A stretch of DNA of 64,000 nucleotides, taken from the NCBI GenBank assembly GCA_018806915.1, contig JAGKQI010000025.1:1-64000 (forward strand), in the 5' to 3' direction. Below the pieces are notes generated by a model. That model saw only the letters and a list, made by a program, of their open reading frames with translations. It ran no database searches and was not told the DNA's origin. The first letter of the stretch is position 1. Every line of letters starts with the position of its first letter. Below, one piece after another: positions 21,763 through 34,316 of this stretch. The translations under genes were made by a program, and so were the position numbers. The DNA is from Phytophthora colocasiae. Lineage: Eukaryota > Oomycota > Peronosporomycetes > Peronosporales > Peronosporaceae.

Positions 21763-21905
21763 TGTGACGGGCTTCCGTCACATGGTCACCGTGGTGCACG
21801 GCGACCAGTTAGATAGCTTACATATTCGATGGTTGTGGACGCTCGATCTCGAGCGTCCTTGTCTAATTCAGAGTTACTTTTACCACAGAGCACCGCCCCG
21901 TTACA
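21763..21905 (+). repeat. G4-family LTR
   Basis: 143 bp from TGTGACGGGC to CCGTTACA, related to the G4 LTR at 57,953-58,105 (opposite orientation). It contains the hairpins TGTGACGG / CCGTCACA, GTGCACGGCGACC-type and GGACGCTCGA / TCGAGCGTCC. Confidence 0.8.
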
Positions 21906-21990
21906 TCTGGTAGCACTTTGTAGTCCGTCCACACGACCATGAACGACGATTCCAATTACAACGAAGGGGCTGGTGCTGCCCTTGAGCATG
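21906..21990 (+). mobile_element. G4-family primer site and gag start remnant
   Basis: After the LTR comes TCTGGTAGCACTTTGTAGTC, the same primer site as in G2. A short leader with an ATG at about 21,940 (MNDDSNYNEGAG-like text) follows, then similarity is lost. Only the first ~90 bp of the internal region remain, so the copy is 3'-truncated. The stretch 21,991-22,264 shows nothing I recognise. Confidence 0.55.
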
Positions 21991-22264
21991 CCAGCTTGAA
22001 ATCGCTGGGCCGCTGGCCGCTCTGTACATTTACCGTGGTTCGTGTTGTTATGCCAGCGCGAAAACCGCTACGTTGCTACTAGGAGAAATCGTTCGACAGC
22101 TGAGAAAGTCTGAGGTCTTTTCGTGTTCTCTCGTTTGTGGCAACACCGATTCAGCCGTACAGTCAACGTTCCTTGCGGTGGCTCCGCTCGATGACTGCTG
22201 CTTTCGACCTAAAGCGTTGAGGCCGTGAATCTATACGAGTTCACTATGAAGTACTTCAGAAAAA

Positions 22265-24744
22265 ATGTTCTTGCGCTCCACGCTAACGTTTCTAGATCGG
22301 CATCCGCTTTCTCGTACTCACTGTCTTGGAAAGCGAAGTGAAGAAAGTCGTACCGATTATACAAGGATTCCGGGTTACCTAGCATTATCGAGGACGCGAC
22401 TTCTGGAAAAACGCTGGCATGCAGTGCTTTCGCTGATACTCTTTATGCCTTTTCGTAGCTTGAGTGACTTGATAGGCGATTCTAACTGGTCCGATGCGGA
22501 AGCATGGATTCACGCTTATGAGCAGTGGAAACCTAAACGAAGTGAGTTTGTCGTGGAGATCATGAACAATATGGACGATTTCCATAGTGGTTTCAAGAAG
22601 GCAAAAGCTAAGAGTGAGCATGCTGCAGTAGGACCGCAAAGTGATGAGCAAATGAATAATGTCGCCAATGACAATGACGAACATATAGCGACGCTATAGA
22701 TGGTGATTTCAATGATTCGACAGTGGATGAAGGACCCACTGAAGATTTACGTCGCTTGTGGGAAGATTATGAGAATGAAGGCGTTGTACCAGAGAGTGCG
22801 GAGCTGGATCCTACAATTTGTCCAACCTCTACACTTCCTCCCGAAGCAATTGGGCACATGATGGATCTGGTGGACAACTACAATATACTTTCTGGCAGCG
22901 CAGAAAAATTAGCAAATGAATCGCATGACGAATTTTCTGCTGTTGAGTTTCCTTCGGTCGTTTCACTGAAATCGTGAGTAAAAGATGGAGATACGGATAA
23001 TACACTAGCACCAACTGAGTCTAAAGTTTTGATTGGTTATGATACACAAGTTGTAGAGCTTCTCAACGACGCCTTGCTCGCGCAACCATCCGCCTGGAGA
23101 CCTTCGAAGGAATTTTGTCGTTCTCCAAAGATTACCAAACATTTTGCGAGTATTTCTTACAGTTCGAGAGTGTACACGCTCAACGAACGCCAACATTTGG
23201 CTTTCGTGGCAATAGCAAAATCACTACTATTACGCTGGAGGCTAGCCGAAACATCCAGCGAGCCTGGAGATAATCTTAGCATTATCACTACGCGAAAATC
23301 AATTGCTTCTGTTTCTCGGAGGCGAGGGGGTACCGGAAAAGTCGTGTCGTTGAAGCTGTCCAGGCTTTCTGTCAAAGTTGGGGTCGTCCTCAAAGTATCT
23401 TGAAAACGGCGTTGACGGGTAAGGCCGCAACTATTATTAAAGGCTGTACCTAGCTGGAGTTTTACTTCCAACTACGAAAACGGCAAGCTTGCGATTCATT
23501 ATTGAGTTTGGATTTGGTTATAATAGATGAAGTATCGATGGTGAAAAGTTTCAACTAGCGCACCTAGATACACGCCTACGGGGAGTAAAGATGTTACCTC
23601 ACGTCCCATTTGGAGGGGTTCATATTGTACTGGCTGGTGATTTCTTGCAGCTACCGCCTGTTGGAGGAGAGCCGATTTTCAAGGACCCAAAAAAAAAACC
23701 GAGTCCGTCGGTAAACTAAATTGCTGGGAATAATTTGTGGCGTGCGTTTATTACTGTGGTGATCCTGAAAGAGAGTATTCGGTTTAACAAAGACCCAGAG
23801 TGGGGACTGGGCTGCCAGCAGGCTCGACGCGGTGTTTGGTCACCAGAGTTTGTTCGTATAATCAATTCGCGTGTGTTAACAAACGAAGAATAGATGAATG
23901 AATCCATTTGCGCCGGAACTACTTGCGTGACACCGGACAATTCTACTCGAGTTTCGATTAATAAGTTGTTTATTTCTACTGCTGCGAAATTACTGTCGAA
24001 TGGAGACTATCCCGTGCGAGTTGTAGCGAATTTTAAAGGGAATTTGTCAGGACTGCGCTCCTCAGAAGTGCAAATGATTATGGCACTGCCCGACACAAAG
24101 TTTGGACGAATGGCTCCATATTTGGACTTGATTGTGGGTATGCCGATTCAGGTTACGCAAAATATCCGTGCAGCCAAAATGGTGGCAAATGGTACTGTAG
24201 GGTGTTTAGAGAAAATTATTTATCATCGGGTACTACATTCCGGTTGGTTCATGACTCAACTGCCGATATCATTGTAAAAATCCCCAGCTTACCCCCTCCA
24301 GTAGTTATTATTCGCGTAGATCGCGGTCCATCGGCAAAACCCATACTGGGATGCACCAATGCCGATTTGTTTCCGTTGTTTTTCGACTCTGAATCATACA
24401 ACACGTCTAATGTTTCGCTGGCCGGCACAATAAATGGAGTACCGCGATCACTATCAGTGAAAATTCAGCAATTTCCTCTTGTGTGTGCAGTTTCGTCAAC
24501 TGTCTACAAAGTACAAGGTGAAACTTTAGACTCGATGGTGATCAGTGAGTGGCGATCTTCGTGCAGAATGGCAAATAAAAGCCAGCAGCCGTACCTGCTA
24601 GTGTCACGCGTAACGTCTAGGGCAGCCTTTGTCGCCTTATCGCCGCTAACATCTGAAATCATTGCATGGGCTCGCCCGCCGCGCGAGGCACTTGTGGAAG
24701 AAGACCGACTGGATCAACTTAGCAGCGAACCATTCAAAGATTGA
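22265..24744 (+). pseudogene. PIF1-like helicase remnant (Helitron type)
   Basis: Fragments in several frames. LNERQHLAFVAIAKSLL precedes a P-loop near 23,315: the DNA can be read as LGGEG-GTGK with one missing base. Next come TALTGKAATIIKG, DEVSMV near 23,535 (Walker B), VPFGGVHIVLAGDFLQLPPV near 23,610 and, at the end, VYKVQGETLDSMVISEW, the last SF1B helicase motif. Such helicases form the C-terminal half of Helitron Rep/Hel proteins; no Rep domain or Helitron end was found. Many stops and indels show decay. Confidence 0.7.
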
Positions 24745-24928
24745 CATCGGGGTAATATAGGTATGTGTAGGCTGATTGCGGCTCTTTGCACATCATGCCA
24801 TAGATTGAAATTTGGAAGCTGCCCATGGACGATCTAATTTACCATGTTATTTTGAAGAGCTGTTGTTTTTTTTATCAGCTTCATCCCAAGATTTGCATGT
24901 GCTTGGTTCTAGCAAAATGAAATACTAT

Positions 24929-25631
24929 AGTAAGCAAATGTCCTTTACTAACAGCTCGGTTCTGTCACGACCGCGCCACCGATGGTCCTGCCCTTGATCA
25001 GAGGACGGTGTCCACTTAGCTACGTGCCCTTTGCCCTGTTAACACGCACTAATATCGACAAATGAATGGCTCCAGGTACGAAATCTACGGTCTGGCTACA
25101 GTAGTGGGCTTCCACCGGGATCTTTGCCTAATTCTAACGCTCCAGAGGGCTGCTGATACCTCGGCGGGCTTCAAATACCGCGAGCGCTCGAATCCTACGG
25201 GGCTGCTGATACCCGTTTCCAGTCACACCCAGTGTACACCACCTTCCCTTTGCTGCTAGTACTAGAGTCTTTGTTGGCTTCTTTTAACCGCTGTCGCTAC
25301 ACCAAATCGGCGTAACAACTCTTGACCGTGCGTCCTCGCGGCTACACGGCTAATCTTCAACTGAACCACTAATTACTGCTACTTCCGCTGCATGCGAAGC
25401 TACTGGCCTTCTCCGTCGTTCTCACGCGAAACCTCCAGCGTCTCTTTGCGATCTTGCGTCAACGGTCACAGGCCTGGATATGGGTCGCATACCCGACCCT
25501 TGCTCCAACCCGCGGGTGTCATCTTGTCTTCATCCTCGTCGCTCGTCTTCGTCATCTGTATCTGGTCACCGCTATCATCATCTTGATCATCCGTCCCTCT
25601 GCAAGTCTAGCGAAAAACCACTCTGCTTACT
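24929..25631 (-). repeat. G3 3' LTR
   Basis: 703 bp, about 98% like 33,466-34,167. On the minus strand the purine tract CAGGGGAAGAG immediately precedes its AGTAAGCA start. Confidence 0.9.
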
Positions 25632-26534
25632 CTCTTCCCCTGGCCACCGAATCGTCCCCGATTCGTGAGGCGATCGGCATCTCTGCTATATCTGCCGGTG
25701 CTTCCTCTGCTCCTTGGTCGTCTGGTTCTGCTGCTTCAGGTTCGTGCCTGCTGTCTCTGATTCTTCTGTCGTTGTCTGCTAACTCAGTGTGCATTCTTCC
25801 TTGTTGCCATAGCTGCTCGTAGTCGCTTTGGTTGATCCAAAATCGCTCGGGCCGTCCACCGTCCGGTCTATCTCCTACACGCTCAACTTCAAATTCCAAG
25901 ACATAACGTCCAGTTCGCGTTCTGTATCTCCTCCGTCGGCGCTCCACCACTGCTTCGTGCGGTTCCGATTCGTGTGAGTCTCGGCCGTCTGGATACAAGA
26001 CTGTCAACACCCACGTCGCCCTCGTCCGGCAAACACGTATCCATGAGGTTCTTCGTCTTCTTCATGAGCGACTCGACGAAGCTCTCGCTCCATCTCCTCG
26101 AGTGCTGACTGCCGTCGTTGATGGGCTGCTCCATGCTCATCTGCTTGAAGTCTCTCGGTGTTAGTAGAGTCACGTACGTCTGAACCAGCGTCTCTAAGAG
26201 GTTCAGCATTGTCGCTGGCAGAAATGAGGGTTGTCCCACGAACTCTGGCTTGCATTTGGCTACCGCTTCTGACACTGGTATCTTCCCGGTCGGTAATTGG
26301 ATAGGGTGCGGCTCTGATTTTCGATCTCGTGCGTCCAGCGACACTGTCTTTGGTATTTGTGTATGTTGAGTTACGAACACGTTTGCTGCTGGGTTGCCAT
26401 TCGTCAGCTTCTTCCTCGTCACAGCGGCTTCGGACTGCTGCCTTCCGAGTATTCTGCTGGGGCGACTGGAGGTTCTGCCGCGACGATGGTTGAGTGGCTA
26501 CCTCATTTTGCGTTGCTGGTTCTCGGCTGCTGGT
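25632..26534 (-). pseudogene. G3 pol C-terminal tail
   Basis: Follows the integrase after a frame change. Two fragments: 26,422-25,889 (hydrophilic, no domain) and 26,010-25,632 with GRYVLEFEVERVGDRPDGGR and WINQSDYEQLWQQGRM. The latter looks like a chromodomain-style or tether module at the end of some gypsy polyproteins, which is a guess from position. Acidic residues dominate the end. Confidence 0.5.
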
Positions 26535-28217
26535 TCAGTTCTCGTTCCTCTTGGCTGCTGGACTGTCAGGTCCTGAAGTGACTGCTACTTCGCTAGCATC
26601 TGCAGCTTGCACCGCTATTTCTAACTGCTCGTCCTGGTCGTCTTCCGGGTCAATATCTGCTGCTGCCACCGCTTCTTCACGTAAGTCCGTCGCAATATCT
26701 TTCGCCATTGTTTCCAGTAAATGTGTCGGATAGTAATAACTAATCATAAATGAGCAGTGTGTCACCAGTTCTTCTCCAGTCTCTAACATTCGCACTAGGT
26801 AATTGTCATATCCAGACGCTTCGATCACTTGCGCGGGACCACGCCATCGATGCCCAAATTTCGTAATCCCCGGTCCTCGAGCTGGTCTATAAATCCACAC
26901 AAGCTGCGTAGGTCGGAAGACGCTCTTCTGCCGCACGTTCCTTTGGTTGTAGTAGATTGCTTGTCTGGCTTGTTCTTTTTGTAGCGCTACCTCAGCCAAT
27001 TCCTGTGCATGTTGCAGGTCCTTCAACAAGATTGCATGATACTTGTCCAGCGTCTGATGCGGGTACTCCAATCTGCTGCGTCTTAACAATTCTGACGGCA
27101 TCCGAAGCTTCCTGCCCATCATTAGCTCGTTTGGTTGATATCCGTGAGTCGCGTGTTTTGCTGAATTATACGCGTACAGTGCACATGGTAGGAAATCGTC
27201 CCAGTCGTCTTGTGTTTCGTCGACGTACAAGCTGATCATGTCCTTCCAAGTTCTATGAAAGCGTTCAACGAGGCCTAGCAGATTTGGCCGGTAGGGTACG
27301 GGGGTAGACTGCTTAGTCTGCATCAACGCTAGCAATTCTGCCGTCATCTTGCTCCCGAATTCCCTAGCTCCATCCATCATCACTTCTCGCATTGGGCCAA
27401 ATACTAACACCACTTTGTCCATGAGAAATCGTGCAATGTCTTTTGCTGTATGGTCCTTCACAGCCGTAGCCACTGCGTAGCGAGTATTGTATTCTACGGC
27501 AGCAATTACGTAGCGATTTCCATGTACAGTCTCGGGCAGCGGTCCTGCTACGTCGATAGCCCAACGATCACCCACAGCTCCAGTCTTCACGCTTCTCAAA
27601 GGTGGAATCACCGTCTTGGGACGTGCTTTCTTCGAGCCACAATCTTGACAAGCGGCTACCCATTGCATCACTGAGTCACGCATCCGCGGCCACCAGTAAA
27701 GCTCTTGTAATCGTTCTAGTGTGTGACGTCCTCGTAAGTGTCCCGCCCAGATGCTGTCGTGAGCTTCCTTAAATGCCAACGCCCAGTACACCGTAGGTAG
27801 TACAATTTTGCTCTCTCCGTTTGCGACTTCAATTCTCACTAGACCATCATCATCCACAAACACCCGCTGCCCTTGATATAAGCCTTTAACTCTCAGCTTC
27901 TGCACCATAATTGACTTCCGCTGTTCGTCCTTAATGTCAGCGTCCGTAAACTGCACCACGCCTAGTTCCGCTGCTTCCACTCGCAATATCGAGACTCGAG
28001 TCAACTCTGCAGCTTCCCTGTCCACCGCTATCTCCAGCTCGTCTGCGGCTTCTTCATCTTTTGTTCCGCTTCCGAAACTGCCGATGGTCCTCGGATAGTG
28101 CATCTGCCACCGAATTCTCTCTTCCTGGGTGGTAGACAATGTCAAAGTCATATTCTTGTAACGTGAGAGCCCACTGGTGCAATCTCCCTGCGGGTTCCTT
28201 TGGTTGTCATGAGCCAC
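26535..28217 (-). pseudogene. G3 integrase
   Basis: A clean 560-residue frame. HHCC finger: DSIWAGHLRGRHTLERLQEL then ACQDCGSKKARP. Core: RWAIDVAGPLPE (Asp 1), VMMDGAREFGSKMTAELL (Asp 2) and NLLGLVERFHRTWKDM (Glu). GPY/F-like module: FGHRWRGPAQVIEASGYDNY. All three catalytic acidic residues are present, so the domain itself may be functional. It is separated from RT/RNase H by a frame change near 28,300, hence the whole is called a pseudogene. Confidence 0.85.
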
Positions 28218-30004
28218 TTGAGAGCAACATGGTCCGTAACAATAGTGAAGTGTCGTCCATAGAGATGAGGTCTAAAAAGCCGTACCGCCCACACCGCTGC
28301 CAATCACTCAAGTTCGGAAATGCTGTACTTAGCCACTGTCGTACTGTTGACTTTCGACGCGTAGGGTACCGGTTGATCACCTTTTCCTTGATCCTGCGAA
28401 AGCACTGCACCTAATCCAGTCTTCGACGCGTCCGTCGTTAGTTTGAACGGCAAGCTGTAATCCGGGTAGATCAAGACAGGTTTTTGTGATAGCCACGCCT
28501 TAGCCCACACAAACGCTTCTTTCTGAGCTGGTCCCCATATCCAGTCTTGACTTCTGCGTAACAGACATGTCAACGGCGCCATCTTGGTGCCAAATTCAGG
28601 TACGAATCTCCTGTAGTACCCCGCCAGAGCCACAAACCTTCTAACTTGCGAGTCATCTGTTGGCGTAGGGAAGTCCACAATCGCCTTAATCAATCTCGGC
28701 GTCGGCTGGATCCCTTCGGGCGTCAGGTCATGCCCTAAGTACTCCATACGCGTCGTCGCGAATGAGCACTTCGAAACCTTCAGGCTTAACCCAGCTTCTG
28801 CCAGGCGCTCCAAGACCACGGCTAACTCCACAACGTGCTGTGCTACAGGTCCCTTAGTGAATATCACCACGTCATCGAGATACACAAGACAGCAGACCCA
28901 CGTTAGACCCCTCAATACACAGTCCATGAGTCTCTGGAAAGTACTAGGTGCATTGCATAAGCCAAAAGGCATACGAGTGAACTGAAATAGCCCACGCCTT
29001 GTTGTGAACGCGGTCTTTGGCTTATCCGGTCCAAAAACACTAAGCTGCCAGTATCCGGCGTGCAAATCCAAACTCGAGAAACGCTGGGATCCGTGTAGTG
29101 CTTCTAACGTCTCATCCACTCGTGGCAACGGGTATACGTCCTTGAGTGTCACTGAATTTAATGCCCGATAATCAATACAAAAACGAACGCTGCCATCCTT
29201 CTTCCGCACAATAACCACTGGAAATCCCCAAGCTCCTTCTCCCGGTTCGATCACTCCTTGTGCCAACATGTCGTCCACCTCCTTATCGATTAACTCGTTC
29301 TCTGCTACAGCGTGTCTACGCCTTCGCATCATGATTGGTGCTGCATCACCCGTGTTGATGTGGTGCTCAACTCCAATCTTCGCTTTCGGCGGGCAACCAG
29401 GCTTCTTCTCAACGATTTCAGAGTACTGCCGGAGTAACGCAATGACCAGATCACGGTCCTTCTGCTCCATTTCGCCAATGTCCAGCTTGTCTTCATCTTT
29501 CAGCGGCTCGGCATCCTCTTTACGCAAAGTAGAGACCCACTTGGCCACTCGTTCCCGCTCCAACTCGCCATTTAGAGACAACAGCGTCATATCATCAGTC
29601 ACAGGTATCCAGGTGCCCAACGCCTCACGAGCAGGAAGTTTTTCTCGTCTGCCTTCCACGTTCATCACTTGGACTCGCACTTGACCGTTCCTCACGACGT
29701 CTACTGTCGGCGCTATCAACAAGTGTCTCTTGGTTGTCGGCTTCGGTAGGAATATTCCAGTTGCTCCGTCTTCAGCATCAACTCTCATAGTCACAACATT
29801 GCACGTCCCCGTATTCAACTTCTTGGTCCTGGCTAGGCGTACCATTATCTTCCGTTTCTGCAGTGGTTGTTGTAGACTCGAAACGCCATGACAAGTAAAC
29901 GGCAGTATGATCTTCTGTCCATGTTCGTCGAAGTATTTAAGCTCTCGGAACGCAAAATCTATCTTCACGCCCTTGTTCACCATCCAGTCCTCACCGATCA
30001 GCAA
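28218..30004 (-). pseudogene. G3 reverse transcriptase and RNase H
   Basis: One 566-residue frame covers the end of the protease (LIGEDWMVNKG), a linker and a full RT: VEHHINTGDAAPIMMRRRRH, KDGSVRFCIDYRALNSVT, FSSLDLHAGYWQLSV, FGLCNAPSTFQRLMD and the catalytic LVYLDDVVIFT. RNase H begins FKLTTDASKTGLGAVLSQDQ. After ISELE the frame breaks at about 28,304 and the remaining RNase H is in another frame. The start is separated from the upstream frame by one TAA (30,005-30,007). Confidence 0.85.
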
Positions 30005-31400
30005 TTAATCGCCTTGACCTTCCACCAGTAGAGCATCCACGATAATCCGCTGTTGGTACAATGTCGTTCCCACGAATCTCCAGACACCAAGAACGCGACT
30101 AGTGCCTCCCCCAAAGCCTTCAACAACATCCACCGGAGCGTTCCTTGTTAAGCATCGGCCGTACTTCTTCATGTCTTCACCGGCAACACTATACTGTGCA
30201 CAACTATCCAGACGAACCTCGTGAGTGTGTCGTCTCGTCAGTGCTAACAGTGCGGTTGGAAGACAACTTGGGGTTCCACTCCCAACTGACCGTAGCTGTG
30301 CCACACGAACTTCTCGTCCAGCGCCATCGCTACGTAATTCGACGTCTCCATAACACCCCTGCTTTTCGTATTGGTACCGATGCTTGTGTCGATTCGACCG
30401 ATGCAAAGTATGGCCCTGGGTAGCTTTCCCGTCTCGCACTCTCGCTGGATCCAGCTTTTGCTTTTGCTGTTGCAGGCGTCGCACCCGTTTCATCCATCGG
30501 AACCTCTTTTCTGCCTTTAAGGCTCTTCTTCGAGCTGCGCGGATGTCTGCCAATGAACCGTCTTCCACTAGTTCCTTCGGTGCTGCCTTTTCATACCGTT
30601 TCACTTCTTCCAGCCAGTCTTCCTCAGAAATACTCTGCTCCCTCCGTTGTGGTTGAATTTCTGATGAGTTTGGTTCCCCCTTATTTTGTGGGCCAGCGGT
30701 TCTTACTTTCCTCAACGTAGTTGAAGCTTCGCATTTTCTTACAGCTGCGGCAGCAATCTGTGCTTCTCTTCGTCGTCTGCCCTGCCGGTGTACATCTTCG
30801 ACCTCTCGGAGCTCACTGATCAGCTGGCGAACAACTACTCGTAGAACTTTCGCTCTCTCCTTGTGTTCGGCCTTCAATTCAGCCTTCAGGATTCCACGGA
30901 CAGCTGCTACTTCTTCTTCTGCTCGCCGTTGCCGTCGTTTCGATGCCGTTGTTCGTCCACCGCTCGGCTTTCCCACTTGGCTAACAACTCCTCTTGGCAC
31001 GGTCGGCTTCTCCACTCCCATATCCATTGAGACCAAACACTGCGTTGCACCCGTCACTTCCGGCTTCTCTTCCGTTCCGCTACCCACCGTTCCACATTCG
31101 TCCGCAGCCGCAGGTTTTTCTTCTAGCACTTCTTCCACTTCACCATCAGCCGTACCATCCAATACCCCACTCTTCCCTTGTTCAGATCACTCGTCCCATG
31201 GTCTTGGTCGGCACTCTTCCCTTGGAGTGACCACATGCCGTCTCAGGAACCTCCATCACTCGCGTCAAGCGTACCCACCGGGCATTTGTTTGCACTCGTC
31301 TTTTCGCTGCTCGTGTAGTTCTGCCTGCCGCTTCGGCTGGTCCCTGCTTGGCTTCTTCTTCCTCGGAGAATTCATTCCGTGCGAACAGTAGAGCCCCCAC
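30005..31400 (-). pseudogene. G3 gag-pol linker and retropepsin
   Basis: Frame 31,162-30,005 (385 residues) is rich in Arg/Lys/Glu with a probable coiled coil (EEEVAAVRGILKAELKAEHK). It ends in the protease region: VRLDSCAQYSVAGEDMKKYG, in which the usual DSGA active site reads DSCA, then IIVDALLVEGQGD before a TAA. In-frame continuation would give LLIGEDW. The change of Gly to Cys in the active site and the stop suggest an inactive protease. A small frame (31,400-31,182) links it to gag. Confidence 0.7.
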
Positions 31401-31402
31401 CT

Positions 31403-33196
31403 CTACTGTCGCTGACCATTTCCCTGTGACTGTTCTGCCGTTACCGTAGCTGTATTGTCCTTAGTCTGCTGCGTGGTCGCTGGCTTCGTTATCGTTCGCT
31501 GAGGTTGTTGTGCGGCATCAGCATCTCCAAAGACTGCAATTCTCGCTGGACATTCACGCCACCAGTGGCCCACCTCATTACAATAGCTGCACCTCGAAGC
31601 TGCCTTCTGTTCCAGAATTGACGGTCGGTTGTCTGCAGGACCATATCGAGCGAGTCCACCACGACCGTATCCTTCTTCCACCTTGTCCATAACCACGCCC
31701 GCCACCAAATCTTCCACCACTTCCACGATTCTGCCACTGGGGATTATGGTGCTGCTGTTCGTGCTGCTGGTTTCCACTCGGAGCTTCTGGTTTGACCTCC
31801 AACACATGCGCCTTCTGCTTTCCAGTTGGTTTCTGTGGCGCGGGTTCGTCTTTCGCTGTTCCTGCTGCCAAAATCAGTGCTTGTAAAGCAGCGATAGATA
31901 ATGGATCGCGCTTCGCGGTAGCTTCCAACTGGTTGATCGTATTGCCGGCATTATCATACCGAGGTGGAGAGTCTCCTCCTACGCCCAAGCCCAACTGCTT
32001 CCAATTCAGCTGCTCCAGCGCTGTCGTCGCTGACGTCTTCCTCTTGGATGCGGGTGGTTGCTCGTCGTCCTCTCCTCCAAGCGTCCTGTCGTCCCGATGC
32101 CTCCGTTTCGCTTGCCTCAGTCTGTCACGCGATAGCCTTCGCCATATTCACCACACTTGTCTTCGGCGAACTGCACAGCGTCTTCGAGTGTTTGCGGTTC
32201 GTATGCACGTACTTGGGTGGCTGCTGTCGGATTGTTAATTCAACTAATAAAAGCTTCCACATACGTTTCTGCAGAAACTTGCTTTCCAAACCCGATGTCC
32301 ATCAACACTGCCGCATAGTCGCTCAGCCGTTCCCCGGGTTGTTGTTTCCTAGAGGCCAGTTTCTGCTGGATTTTGAACATATTGTCCCGCCGTCCATATT
32401 TCTTCCGTAGTTTCCTCACCAGGTAGCTGAGTGTTTTGTCTTCGTTTCTCATCGTCTCTGACAAGGTGATTAACCACTTGCCCGCTGCATCCTTTAGGTG
32501 TGCTGTCACCCCGTAGTATAGCTCTTCTGCCGTCCAAGTGTCACCTCCCAAGCCAGCCTGACGTTCAACTTCCTGAGGAATCGTGGCCAACCACGCCTCA
32601 ACGGACTCAGCTGCCGTGCCATGAAAGTCTTCGAGGTTCAGAAGCTTCATCTTGGTCCGCGGAACCACTGCTGGAGTATTCACTACGACTGGCTGTACGG
32701 CTGGTGCAGGAGCAAGTGCTGGAACTGGTGGCTGTATCACGAATCGTCGCATCATCGCTCTCTGCTGTCCTGCCGTCAGTTGGTCCCACCAGTCCATAGA
32801 TTCCAGATCATCGTGCGGTTGGTTGTTCGGTACGGGTGCTGCTGCTGCTTCCGCTGCTGGTACCGCTGCTGCTACTGGGTGGTTGTCTTGTGCTGGTGCG
32901 GGTTGGTTATCTTGGACTGGCTGCGGTTGTGGAGCGTGCTGTTGATTCTGCCGGCCTCTTAATGTACCTCCGCTTGCTACTGCCTGGCTTTGATCGTCGC
33001 TATCGGTATCGCTTGCGTTTTGTGCTCGGGGCTGCCGTACACGCCTTGGGGCTGCTACTACCCGTCTTCTCGGCGTCCGTGCTGTTGGGGTTCCACTACG
33101 ATCTGAAGATGACCGAGTACCCACCATTATCAAATTTAACTGCGCAGATCTGTCGTTCACAAACTTCCGCTTCAATACTTTCGCTTCTACTGCCAC
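31403..33196 (-). pseudogene. G3 gag
   Basis: Frame 33,196-32,240: N-terminal Pro/Ala/Gln-rich stretch, then capsid-like text (KMKLLNLEDFHGTAAESVEA, EELYYGVTAHLKDAAGKWLI, QQPGERLSDYAAVLMDIGFG). It stops at a TGA after VEAFIS. The end is in two other frames, with a Gly-rich stretch and a CCHC knuckle (CSYCNEVGHWWRECPAR, about 31,580-31,530). Likely start is the internal Met of MVGTRSSSDRSG near 33,127. Stop and frameshift break it. Confidence 0.8.
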
Positions 33197-33465
33197 CGTT
33201 CCTCGTTGTTCTTTCTACTTCCGTCACCGCCTTATCCGTTCGTCTGCCCCCACTCCACCTCCTCCTTCTTGCCACCGCCTTACACCGCTCCTCTTCCTCA
33301 CACTGCTTCTCTCCTACCACCACCGCCTCTCTCTCTTACCACCGCCTTACACCGTCCCTCTTCACACTCCCTGCAGCTAAGGTTCGAGCCTCAGGGCCTT
33401 GGCCTCGTGAAGGATCTCAATGCTCGTAGGAACCAACCGTGTTGGAAGGCCCTGTATGACCACCA
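33197..33465 (-). promoter_or_regulatory. G3 leader and primer-binding site
   Basis: On the minus strand the 5' LTR end TGCTTACT (33,466) is followed with no gap by TGGTGGTCATACAGGGCC, which would pair with a tRNA ending in ..GACCACCA. The rest is a pyrimidine-biased leader (seen as CT/CCT runs on the plus strand) up to gag. Confidence 0.75.
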
Positions 33466-34167
33466 AGTAAGCAAATGTCCTTTACTAACAGCTCGGTTCT
33501 GTCACGACCGCGCCACCGATGGTCCTGCCCTTGATCAGAGGACGGTGTCCACTTAGCTACGTGCCCTTTGCCCTGTTAACACGCACTAATATCGACAAAT
33601 GAATGGCTCCAGGTACGAAATCTACGGTCTGGCTACAGTAGTGGGCTTCCACCGATCTTTGCCTAATTCTAACGCTCCAGAGGGCTGCTGATACCTCGGC
33701 GGGCTTCAAATAACGCGAGCGCTCGAATCCTACGGGGCTGCTGATACCCGTTTCCAGTCACACCCAGTGTACACCACCTTCCCTTTGCTGCTAGTACTAG
33801 AGTCTTTGTTGGCTTCTTTTAACCGCTGTCGCTACACCAAATCGGCGTAACAACTCTTGACCGTGCGTCCTCGCGGCTACACGGCTAATCTTCAACTGAA
33901 CCACTAATTACTGCTACTTCCGCTGCATGCGAAGCTACTGGCCTTCTCCGTCGTTCTCACGCGAAACCTCCAGCGTCTCTTTGCGTTCTTGCGTCAACGG
34001 TCACAGGCCTAGATATGGGTCGCATACCCGACCCTTGTTCCAACCCACGGGTGTCGTCTTATCTTCATCCTCGTCGCTCGTCTTCGTCATCTGTATCTGG
34101 TCACCAAGCTATCATCATCTTGATCATCCGTCCCTCTGCAAGTCTAGCTGAAACCACTCTGCTTACT
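33466..34167 (-). repeat. G3 5' LTR
   Basis: 702 bp; ends AGTAAGCA (at 34,167 on the minus strand) and TGCTTACT. See 24,929-25,631 for the partner copy. Confidence 0.9.
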
Positions 34168-34316
34168 CTATCAACAATGTTTTTTTGCTCTAAACAGGTA
34201 TATCAGTAGCTATCTTTATACAACACTGCTGACCATTAACCTTGTTACTTTAAATTCACTTACAAAGCAAAAACAGCCATAGCCAACATACATGACGCTT
34301 GCTCTTATTAAACGAA

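Larger units (their letters stand above)
24929..34167 (-). mobile_element. Ty3/gypsy element G3, complete, AG..CT ends
   Basis: A 9.24 kb element with two ~702-bp LTRs, flanked by the 4-bp duplication CTAT (24,925-24,928 and 34,168-34,171). LTR ends are AGTAAGCA..TGCTTACT instead of TG..CA. The boundaries are confirmed by a primer site starting TGGTGGTC directly after the 5' LTR and a purine tract directly before the 3' LTR. LTRs differ at roughly 10-15 positions, so the insertion is fairly young. It lies about 150 bp past the stop of the host gene at 34,317. Confidence 0.9.

Noticed and set aside
32621..33556. Several plus-strand Ser/Pro/Leu-rich frames that could look secreted or membrane-bound
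   Set aside because: They are antisense to G3 gag and leader, where GC-rich gag text gives open mirror frames.
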